Of a stretch of DNA of 64,000 nucleotides, positions 34,526-44,076 are shown piece by piece. Source of the stretch: Nephrocerus scutellatus (lineage: Eukaryota > Arthropoda > Insecta > Diptera > Pipunculidae); the NCBI GenBank assembly GCA_947095585.1, contig OX352763.1:20261462-20325461 (forward strand), written 5' to 3'. The notes under the pieces were generated by a model. The model worked only from the letters and a program-made list of their open reading frames with translations. It had not been told where the DNA came from and made no database searches. Each line of letters starts with the position of its first letter. Within the stretch, counting starts at the first letter, position 1. The translations under genes and the position numbers were made by a program.

Positions 34526-34600
34526 AAGTGTTGTCCTATGAGATAAACATGTGTGCAAAGTTCGATTAATTAATCGGATTAATTTTTAAGAAAATTAGGA
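34526..34600 (+). repeat. Dispersed repeat D, copy 2 (partial)
   Basis: AAAGTGTTGTCCTATGAGAT then ATGTGTGCAAAGTTCGATTA parallels the first blocks of the copies at 3765 and 63100. Confidence 0.5.
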
Positions 34601-34639
34601 GCTCCTCACTCAGCCCTCACTTCAGGCTAATCCCTCAAA

Positions 34640-35115
34640 GTAAGTTTGGTCCGAGGCCAATAACCTCTCGCGTAAAAAAAAATTATTACGGAACACAAAA
34701 TCAGTCTCGGATGCACTGATGAACGACGACGACCACGGCAACGAAAACGGCTTAACGATTTAAGAATTTTCTCATGGAACATAGGCTTACTGTATAGAGC
34801 TCGAGCTGAAAAGCAGCTAGCCGATACCCTGTCCAAATATAATGCTGACATAACAGCAATCCAGAAGATGTGGTGGACGGGGAAAGTTTGTCTTACAAAA
34901 ATATGAATATGACATATATTTTAGTTGTCATACAAGACATCATGTGCTCGAGGTGGAGTTTCTAGTCAGAAAAAGAATGAAACCTACCGTCATCGGCTTC
35001 GCGGGCGGGGCAGATTTAAAAATAAAAGATTCATCAACATTCACGCACCTACAGAGAATTCCACAGATGATGAAAAAAAAGAATACCTTGAATCAGTCGA
35101 ACGGGAACTCCAAAG
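34640..35115 (+). mobile_element. RTE 5' end and endonuclease start
   Basis: 5' leader with GAGGCCAATAACCTC (34653-34667) and CACAAAATCAGTC, then the ATGAACGACGACGA coding start region. Endonuclease motifs follow: 'LRIFSWNIGLLYRARAEKQL' (motif WN near the start of APE-like nucleases), 'YNADITAIQKMWWTGK', then after a gap 'FINIHAPTENSTDDEKKEY'. These are hallmarks of RTE endonucleases. The catalytic GDFN region is missing. The leader matches the minus-strand copy at 37490-37685. Confidence 0.8.
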
Positions 35116-35725
35116 CTGCTATCAGTATGGACTTAACGCTTCCAAAACCCAATGCTGTCTTCTGTCATCTAAGCGTAATTTAAACCCCCAACCTTTATCA
35201 TCGAATTGATCCTGCATCAAATAAACTGAAAAACTCGCAATACTCGGTATGTTCGTCAACAACAAGCTTCGTTGGAATGACCACATATTCGCCATCGCTA
35301 AGAATGCTGAGAAATGTTAAGGTTTCTTAACACGGTACAAGATTTAATCCACAGACCTGGCTACTATTTACAAGGCATATATTCGCCCTAAACTTGAATA
35401 CAACTATATTGCCGTACATCGTAGAAATGTTTTCTGCTTGTCACTTTTTATCGCTTTTTCCATAAGCGGTGTTCAAAAGAAATGTCTAGATGCATCCCGC
35501 ACATTCTCGAATTCAGAATCCGTGCTTCAACTCGAGTCTACCATTAGGCCTATTTTCGAACCTATTCAGAGATTCCTTCTTTAGGCGCACTATAGTTATG
35601 TGGAATGAATAGCCCGATTCTATGTTTCTATGATCTGCAGTCATTTAAGACACACGTGCATATACATCTCGTATTTTCCTCTCCCTAATTTACTTACGCC
35701 CATGCTATGCTAGCATTATAAGGCT
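35116..35725 (+). mobile_element. Jockey/CR1-like LINE RT C-terminus
   Basis: Starts abruptly in 'GLNASKTQCCLLSSKRNLNP', directly joined in frame to the RTE endonuclease piece. Then 'LAILGMFVNNKLRWNDHIFA' (LG..I...L.W..HI), 'AKNAEKC', 'DLATIYKAYIRPKLEYN', and a C-terminal region with 'RRTIVMWNE' and 'DLQSFKTHVHIHL'. The latter is typical of LINEs lacking RNase H. 3' sequence continues to about 35725. Many frameshifts. Confidence 0.65.
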
Positions 35726-35734
35726 GCAAATGCC

Positions 35735-35960
35735 TTTAGCGTGAGTTATGTTGTTCAAGTTTGGGGTTGTAACAAAAACCAATATTCAAATCATTCAACG
35801 GTTTCAAAACAAGGTGTTGAAAAACATTATAAATGCAGTTTTCTACATTAGAAACGATGACCTTTACAGAAACCTGGACATGGAATGCGTACAGGATGAA
35901 ATACACAGATTCTCCAAAAACATGAGATCGACTTCAAAACCAAACGAATCCTGAGACCTA
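35735..35960 (+). mobile_element. Jockey-clade RT C-terminal fragment
   Basis: A 68-codon frame reads 'NIQIIQRFQNKVLKNIINA', then 'FYIRNDDLYRNLDMECVQDE' and 'IHRFSKNMR'. This is the conserved C-terminal motif (IQxxQNKxLRxIxxAPWYxRN..LH.DL.....EI...) of Jockey-clade RT proteins. It lacks the rest of the element and stops shortly after. Confidence 0.8.
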
Positions 35961-37489
35961 AAACTAGATTGTTATATTTTACAAACACAGTCATGTGTTT
36001 TTTCATAAAAATATAAAAAAAAAGGAAAAATATGAAAAAATATTTACGAGTATCCTTGTGTAAGTATTTGTACAATGAAATCGCAATAAATATCCAAACA
36101 AATTGGTTGCAACCACGAGAATCTAAAGTCTATCTCGAACGTTAAAAACCTAACTTAATTCTCTCGAATTGAATTTTCGGTCAGATGAGGTCTGCATTGG
36201 GTTATACGAACCAATATAATACGGAATCTTCTGTTGGGTTAGTTTGCCAACATGACTCAACTATATTGCTCTGCATCACCCTGTCCAAATGTCCTGTGTC
36301 TTTGCTTTGCACTCCTCCCGTGCATATCCTTAGTGTAAGAAACAATGTTTCAGCATAAAGCAACTAGAATGCGCACCATATGCTGCAGATATTATATCTT
36401 CTGTTCGACGAAGAAATATCCCCGCAAAGAAAAAAAGAAACGTTTCAAGAGAAAAATATGAAACATGAAATAAAATTAAAACACTGAAGCTGCTCATCCT
36501 TAGCTCGTCCAAACTGATGTTGTTGTTGTGCATCCTTTGGATTGCCGTATTTTGGTCTTTTGATGAAAAATTATTATTTTATCAGGATAAGAACCAGGCG
36601 AAGATGTGTACGCGATGAGCGATTTAATAGATACAAAGATGGTGCTCGCGCAAATGCTAAGTAGCGGCTACATTGGTACTCTCCGGACCGGAATATAAAA
36701 TGTAGTGAATGTGTTCGATTCAGTTTTTAGGTTAATTTTTTAACTTTGCTTCTTTATCATCAAAAACGTGTTAAAAGATGCTGCTGACATTTTCGTGCTC
36801 GGCAAATGTAAACGCGGATTCAGGATTATGGTAACATAACCTAAACCTATCACATCGCCGATCGTTCACAGTACAATGTAACACACGTCTCCGTTGACAT
36901 ATATACACCCCCACACATGAGTTATTGTGTGCTGTTGTACTCAAACAAGCTGCGCTCGCTCGTCTACACACTGAAATTAAATCAAAGAAAACAAAAGGAT
37001 TTTCGGACGTTTATCACTTTTCGGAACATGTGCGTTCTGAAATGAACGCACAAAATGAAAATTTCGATTTTTCTATTGTTTTCTTCCCTTGTTGCTGTTC
37101 GTCCTGTATGTGCGCGAACGCATCACAGGACACGTAGCAGACCCGAAATCGTGATTAATCGAGCAGAGGCCTTGATATTTCAGTGAAAAATAACAAAGAA
37201 AATTACATTCTGTGGGAGATGCAGCAGCAGAAAAAAATAAAGGACGAAGGAGCAGTGCCTTCGTGTGTATGTTATTGCTTTGTACATGCACATGGATGTA
37301 TGTACCTGTCGTAAGTGACGCACATATGTGTGGGATGTGTCGTCATTCAGCAAGCAGACAGATTGATTAGAAAATTTAATTTTTAATATTGTTTCGATCC
37401 TTAGGAATGTCGAGAGAAAGCAGTATCCTTCACAGGTCTCAAGCAGTCAGTCATTTGTCAGTTGATCTGCTGATTTTAGACAAGGATTG
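35961..37489. other. Non-coding stretch
   Basis: AT-rich, with moderately GC-rich parts at 36900-37300. No domain, RNA gene or repeat recognised in the small frames on either strand. Confidence 0.45.
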
Positions 37490-37685
37490 GGTCTTATATT
37501 ACATTATATTTGGACAGATTATTAGCCAGCTGCTGCGCAGCTCGAGCTCTATACAGTACGTCCAATGAGAAAATTCATAAATCGTATAGCCGTTTTCGTC
37601 GTCGTTCATCACTGTAACGGTGACTGATTTGGGGTTCTGTAATAGTTATTTTTACGGTGAGGTTATTGACCTCGCAACAATCTTG
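37490..37685 (-). mobile_element. RTE 5' end fragment
   Basis: Reverse complement matches 34640-34860: GAGGTCAATAACCTC (37659-37673), CCCAAATCAGTC, ATGAACGACGACGAAAACGG, then a decayed LRIFSW run and TATAGAGCTCGAGCTGCGCA (the YRARAEKQL region) and CAGCTGGCTAATAATCTGTC. Only the leader and first endonuclease codons survive. Confidence 0.75.
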
Positions 37686-37687
37686 CT

Positions 37688-37945
37688 TTGAAGGGACTCC
37701 GATCATTCTACTTTTCCTATATTAGAGGAAAATTACCGGCAGCCACCACGTGGATAGAGATAGTTACGGTCACCTGGAATTCCGATGCATTCTATGTTAC
37801 TCCCCCTATTCTGCTGATTGCTGACCGCCACCGGATACACGTGTATACAAAATTTGAAGCAAATCGGGCTTTGATCGCACGATTCCACCACCGAATGATC
37901 AAACGACAGATCTATGCCGACGCGAAGTTAATACAAAGAATTTAA
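37688..37945 (+). pseudogene. Unidentified 85-codon frame, possible LINE scrap
   Basis: The frame reads through 'PPILLIADRHRIHVY' and 'ARFHHRMIKRQIY'. This loosely recalls the region after RT in R1-type LINEs (A..V.AGVPPI.LL..ER..). The resemblance is weak and there is no second motif to support it. It adjoins an RTE 5' fragment. It could equally be a chance frame. Confidence 0.25.
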
Positions 37946-39838
37946 AAAGAGAGCAATAGAGGATATTTACAAAAAAAAATGAGTAAGAAAGATAGGAATG
38001 AAAAAAATACCTTCTGGACTCCCTATAATTATTGGACTTTGCGAATAATAGGCAATTATAGTGGGGTTTTCCAATTGGGAATTTGTCGCCGTGGCTTAGT
38101 GGATAAGTGCATTGCATTCTGGAATCACCCTGAAATCGTTCTGACTCCGAAGCGACCCAGAAAGATTCTCTTTTATTTACAAATGATATCTATATTTTCT
38201 GTAAAGAATTAACCGAGGAATATTACGAATGCACCTAAAACATTTAAAGTTTATTCTTTTTAATTCCTTATTGAAACTTGAAACAAAGGAACAAATTCAA
38301 TTCTTCTTAAAAAAAATGTGAAGAACCAGTTCTACAAACCTAGAACATCGCACAGGGTTGTTTTCCATAATATTAAGCGTTAATAGTTTCTCAGTTCTTA
38401 GGAACCTGTTTTTGGGTAAGCAGCATTCCACGGATTTTGGTAACATTTCACACAATAAAATAAATGAAGACATTTATCACAATTTTCCTGTGTTCCTAAT
38501 AATGATATGTTATGTGAATCTAAAACGCGTCGCGGAACAATAGACTCCTTAATTTTCATGTTTATCGCTTTGATCTATGCCAGCAGAAAGCAATGCCTCT
38601 GTCCTTTCTGTTAAACGGTTCACACATACTATGTGTGTGAGTAGTGTAAAAAGGAAGGCAGACGGCATACGTCTGGATTTTCTTACGATGAAAAATGGTA
38701 CACACCAAGATCAGCCTTTTGTGGCAATTAATCAAAGGCGCGTTAACAACAACAACAACAATACAAAGATACTAGAGTGAAATTTCACATACTCTCGTTC
38801 CTACCTTCAGGCTGTCGCTCTGACAAATTATAGGAGCGGAGAAATTTGACCCTTAAATAGTGGATCTGACATTTTTCCAAGGTTTAATTGGAGTTCCTAT
38901 TTTGAAAAATGGTTAAAGGGTCTTCTGATTAAACTAATTACCGAGGGTACGCATAGAACCTCTAATGTGACATTCAACCGACGTCGGGTAGTAAGCCAAG
39001 CAGGACAGTCGTTGAGGCACATTTTGGAGGTGTGTAACTTTCCGTTTCTGTTCTTTGTTTTTTTTATATTGTGCACCATTTGTCATTTTTGTCATTTCCT
39101 ATCTGCAACCACATCGCGTAGGTTAACTGTCCGTTGTGGTCTTGTGCGCTTTAAATTTTTTTTCCTTTCCTAGTTAATTGCGCACACATCGCGTTCGCTT
39201 AATTTACCCGGCAAATAGGTGTTGTTGCACGCAATTTTAAAATAATTTTCAATTTGTCTCCTGGGTTTACCTCGTCCTAATGAGACACAGAGCGGAGGAG
39301 GATAAGCGAAGTGCGCTCGTCAGTATACGGTGTGGTACTCAATTCATTTATAATGACTGCCGTCTCCGATGGCCATTCGGAGATACCAACATCTGGAGCG
39401 TACGGGTTCAGTGTGCCTATTTTACGTTCACACATCGACTGGATGGTTTTCCAATTTGACAGGTGATTTATGATGGCGCGAGTTGCGACTGATTGTCGTC
39501 GTCAGACAAAAGTAAAAACTATAAAAAGTTGTTTTATTTTTTACGAAAAGGTAAGGATATTAATACGTCGTAGAGCCACACTGTTTGAGTGTCAGGTTGT
39601 GCATTCGGACTCATTAGCTCATTAACAAGGAGAGAAAAACTATAAAAATAACGTTTGTCAATGAGTGGGAAGGTAGGTGAGTTGAATGATTAGGTACTCG
39701 TAGTCATCGTATGGTAAGGTAATCAAGCCAAGTCTAAAGCTGATCATAAAAGGAATCGTATGCAAGTCTGTTGATGAACAGACAAACAAATATCAACTTA
39801 TTTACCAGACAGTTGCTATTGCGAGGATGTTTCTCAGT
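37946..39838. other. Non-coding stretch with one tRNA-like segment
   Basis: No gene recognised. (AAC)n at 38744-38761. A tRNA-like head lies at 38085-38160 (separate entry). Small frames at 38358-38780 and 38897-39173 carry no domain. Confidence 0.45.
38085..38160 (+). repeat. tRNA-like segment, decayed SINE head or tRNA pseudogene
   Basis: GTCGCCGTGGCTTAGTGGAT contains an A-box (TGGCTTAGTGG), and the 3' part has CGTTCTGACTCCGAAGCGAC, a degraded B-box and a partial pairing with the start. No SINE body or tail follows. Confidence 0.4.
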
Positions 39839-39844
39839 AGGTTA

Positions 39845-41820
39845 AGTACTGATACCTAAAAATGTTATCTTCACTCGAGCAAAGAGTTAGCTTTTTTGAG
39901 AAAACACCTCCGCCGACTCCGTCATCAGTTGTTGACCCGTCTGTGTAAAAATGAATGCGTTCATCTTCCTGGTAAGCGTCCTCGTCTCAGAATGATCTGG
40001 AGGGGTAGGTTAACTTGTAGTTTTTGTTGAAATGGAGTTACGGAATGGTGTAGTCTATGTTGTCTGAGATCCTGTCTAATTCAGGTTAGAGGAGTACCGA
40101 TTTCATTTCTACTTCACTGGGAGATAGCATTAAGGCGAATAGCCGATCTAGCAGCTACTTGCCTGCTGTAAATGTCGAGTGGTGTATGGTCGAACAGAAT
40201 GTCCAATGCAGAGGAGGGGGTTGTACGAAGTGCTCCGCTCATACATAGACTAGCTGATCTTTGGTCTTTGCTTAATTTATCTTTCTTATTTAAGGCTGTC
40301 CACCATACAGTCACACCGTATAAAAGAGTAGGTTTTACTAGCGCTATATATAGCCAATGGGTTATATTAAGTTGAAGGCCCCATCTGCTATCAATGGCTT
40401 TTTTGCATGAAAATAGTGCCACGAGCTTTTTCTTGTATGTTAGGTTTCCAGCTCAGCTTTCTGTCCAAAATAAGACCCAAATACTTGGCTCTATCAGAGA
40501 ATGTTAAGCTTATACCTTTTATAGAAGGAGGGTTATTAAATGGAACTTTGTATTTTCTGGAGAATAGGACAATCTTAGGTTTATGAGGATTTACCCCTAA
40601 ACCACAGCGATCTGCCCAGCAAGTTAGCATTTTGCAGGAGTTCCTTTAAGGTATTCGGGGATTTTCCTGAGACGGCAATAGCAATGTCATCCGCATAAGC
40701 GATTACTCTGGGACCCTCACCTATTAGGCTTACCAGGAGTTCATTCCCCCCTAAGTTCCGTAGAGGGGGGATAGGAATCCACCTTGTGGGGTTCTCTGCA
40801 GACAGATCTTCTGGCAGACGACACGTCTAGCTTTGAATTAAAAATCCTACTTGTCAGCAGAAGATTTATCAGTTCGCCAAGCGAGTCGTTACCCTCAAAG
40901 CCGACAGCGCGTCTGTAATTGCAGATGTGTTGACGTTGTTAAAAGCGCCTTTAATGTCTAGGAATACCACCATTATGTACTCCTTGTGGTGAATGGAATG
41001 TTCAATAGAACGAACCAGTGTGTGCATATCTGTTTCCACAGACTTGCTTTAATAATACGCGTGCTGATCTGTAGACAGGAGTCTTTTGTAAATGCGTGTG
41101 CGTATGTAGATATTGATCAGTCTCTCCAGTGTCTTTAATAGGAATAATGGTAGACTGATTGATCTGAGATCCTTTGGGCTGTCATGCGAGCATTTGTCGG
41201 CTTTGGGTATGAAAACCACGTTTACTCCTCTCCATAAAACTGAAACATGGACCAGATCGAGACAACTCTTAAGAATGGTTTCCAGCAAAGAAAAGATACT
41301 ATCCGAAGTCCTTTGCAGCTTGGCTAGAATTATGCCATCAGGTCCTGCAGATTTGTATGGTTTGAAGCTTTGTAGCGCACAAAGCAGTTTGTCCTTATTT
41401 ATCAGATCATTGGAGATAGTTTTACGAGTGTCGGCCCTATCAAGGCTGACATTACTTAACACATGAGAGCTTCCCGTGAAGTGGGTATCTAAAAGCAGAA
41501 TGAGCGATTCTTCGCTTCAAGAAGTCCACGAGCCATCTGCCTTTTTCATGTAGCTTGGCATTATTGGATTGGTTGCGAGGATTTTTCTTAGCCTCAGACG
41601 ATTCTTCTATTTTATCACAGAAGAGTCTCCAAGAAGAGCGTCTGGCTGTCATTAATTCTCGTTTATAAAGTTTGAGAGATGCTTTGTAAGCATTCCAGTC
41701 ATCTTCCAATCTAGTAGCCTTGGCTACGTTGAATAGCTTCCTGCAGCTGCGGTGGAGAAGAACAAGCTCAAGATGTTGAACAAGATAGAGAGAGCAATTT
41801 AACAGATGACGATTCATCAG
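39845..41820 (-). mobile_element. LOA-like LINE, best-preserved RT in the window
   Basis: Minus strand from 41820: a pre-RT region 'HRSCRKLFNVAKATRLEDDW', 'LYKRELMTARRSSWRLFCDK', then RT: 'KPYKSAGPDGII', 'VVFIPKADKCSHDSPKDLRS', 'LERLINIYIRTRIYKRLL', 'VFLDIKGAFNNVN' (first catalytic Asp), 'VIAYADDIAIAVSGK' with an intact YADD (40686-40697), 'CGLGVNPHKPKIVLFSRKYK', 'RAKYLGLILDRKLSW', 'SRWGLQLNITHWLYIALVKP', 'LDILFDHTPLDIYSRQVAAR'. It ends in the start of RNase H, 'HFYTDGSTTDDGVGGGVFSK'. At least five frameshifts or stops make it inactive, and its RNase H is truncated at about 39845. The endonuclease is absent. Same family as 23640-25420. Confidence 0.9.
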
Positions 41821-43673
41821 AGAACGATTATGATAGCGATATATCTACGAAATTATTAATGAAATAGAAATTTTGATAGCATTTTTACGTATTCCAAGTT
41901 ATCCTTCTGCAATCATTTGTCAAATTTAATCGATTCTAGGTTTGCTTAGGAGTTGTTTTTGAAAATAATATGGTGTGAGCGCTATTTCAGCTCACTAAGC
42001 ATATTTTTCTATACCATATAGAAAAATAGTTCGGAGTTATTCACTAATTTTTAAAAAAACCAACTTTGCTAGTCAGTTCCGAAACAGATGGACATAATCG
42101 AATTAACATATTGTGGGCATTAACTGTTGTCCGGTTATGGCTTCCACCAGCTTGTCCTCAATTTCAAGTTGATGCCATCAAATTCAGTTCAATTTCAGTT
42201 CAAACATGATTTACTCGAATTATATTTATAGTCTGTCAGGTAAGTAGGCGGTTGCGACAGCATAAACCTCAATCAGGTTTCTCACACAAAGCCGCATTAG
42301 CATAAATATTTGTGATTAATAAATATGTATTCCGATTTCGATTTAACTAAATTAATAGTGCAGATAAACATAAACGTTTATCAAATGTAAAAGAAGAGGT
42401 TTCCGGTCACGATTTTTTTTATAAAACATAAAGCAAAAAATTTCCAAATATTGAATTATCCCAATTTGCTCCCACAACAACTCTAAAACATCACAATATA
42501 AATTAAGCGCACATCAATGAAGAGTAGTTGCAATGAGGGGAAAAAGTCGAAGGGAAGAAAAAATCATTGAAAATCATTCAATTACCATCTTCACCGAGAT
42601 CCTTGTAGCTGTCAAAATAAACGTTTCTAATTGGCGTTAATATGGCTGTGTGTATTTTTGTTAGTTTGTCAGTCGCCAACTTCTTAAGTACTTGTGTGGA
42701 TAATGGTGAGCACAATTTTTAACTGCAATGGAAAATAAATCGGTTTTGATTGAACACAAGAAGCCACTTTGACTTCATTTTCTAATTGCTTTGCTTGGAA
42801 TTAATTGAGATGAATAAATGAATGAATGATGAGAACTATCAACAGGGACGGTTTATCGTCGTCGCATCATTTGTTTTTTTTTTTTAATTCTCTTGATGTT
42901 GCCTTGAGAACATTTTCTAATGCTGCCTCTTAAGGGATTTTTCTTGTTGCACAAAAGATACTTTTCACTTCTCACTTTTTATTAACTTACTCGTATATGA
43001 AGTTGCATGTTTGATGTTTTTTTAGTGTCGTGAAGGCACTAGATAGGCAGGTAGAGACTAAGTGAATACTGAGGTTTTAAGTTAACTTCTAAAATGACTT
43101 ATTTCAAGCTCAACTATCGCAATAATTATAGCCTAATAAAGGAATCCAAAGAAGTTTTGAAGCAGGAAAGATTGCACAGAACTAATCTAATGGGTGTGTT
43201 TTGTTAACATAAATTGTAGATCCAGTTTTTCGTCGAGAATTTTATATAAATATTTCGTGACAAGCGTTTTGGTTTGTTGTCTTCAATTTGCGATCGCCTC
43301 TGAATTAAAAACGATGTATATATACCAGAATATGATTATACGATACAACTTCAAAAGTGGGCATAATATACTCCAGTAGCGTGAATGATTTGATGAAAAT
43401 CGTTGAGTCGTAATCAAATCCGGAATTAAGGTAAATAGAATATTTTGTATAATTAAATGATTTATATTTTATAACAGCAAAGAAAAGTATAATTCAAATC
43501 TTTTCAATAATTTTATATAAATACATATTGTAATAATGTAACTGTGTACTTAGCCTTCAAGCATTGGAATTTGTTTCTGAAAAACTTGTGGGTCTACTAA
43601 CTCAGTTTATGCAGATAAGACAACTTCGCTGTTAGACTGGAATCTATGGAGGTTTCTGTGCTTTTTAATATCA
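41821..43673. other. AT-rich non-coding stretch
   Basis: Contains the paired hairpins at 41975-42027 (separate entry) and poly-T at 42870. No coding or element motif. Confidence 0.45.
41975..42027. repeat. Two adjacent perfect inverted repeats
   Basis: GTGAGC (41975-41980) pairs with GCTCAC (41990-41995) across a 9-nt loop. Seven bases later ATTTTTCTATA (42003-42013) pairs with TATAGAAAAAT (42017-42027) across the 3-nt loop CCA. No T-run or gene end nearby marks it as a terminator. Confidence 0.8.
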
Positions 43674-43687
43674 ATGTTCAGTTAGCC

Positions 43688-44062
43688 GGCGGTAATCCAA
43701 GCTGATGGTGTATAAGTCAATGGTCATATCAGTACTTACTTTTTAATCCGAGACTTGGGTGCTTGGCAAAAAGTATTCTGACCTCTTAGCCGCGTTCGAG
43801 AGAATAGTCTTACGGGGAATTGTTGGCCTGTGAGGAAGGAAGATTCCGTAGACTCTAAAATGATGAGATCTACGATCGCGATGTCGACATAGTGAAGAGA
43901 ACTAAGCTTGGTAAGCTCGGTTAAGCACGACAGCGAGGCCGACCAAGCCTATGCTGGAAGGTTGGCGTTGACCAGGATGCCCAGAGTTTAGGGATGCAAA
44001 ACTGGATGACATTGGCTAAAAATCGGGACAAGACCCCGGTTATAGAGCCAGATATGATGATG
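43688..44062 (+). mobile_element. RTE C-terminus and 3' end with 14-bp target duplication
   Basis: 5'-truncated RTE insertion. Frames carry decayed 'LMVYKSMVISVL', 'ETWVLGKKYSDLLAAFER', a PVCEEG-like GGCCTGTGAGGAAGG, 'YDRDVDIVKR', then ACTGGATGACATTGGC, AAATCGGGACAAGACCCCGG and TTATAGAGCCAGATATGATG. ATGTTCAGTTAGCC occurs exactly at 43674-43687 and 44063-44076, so both insertion boundaries are known. The insert is about 375 bp and has internal deletions in its tail. Confidence 0.9.
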
Positions 44063-44076
44063 ATGTTCAGTTAGCC

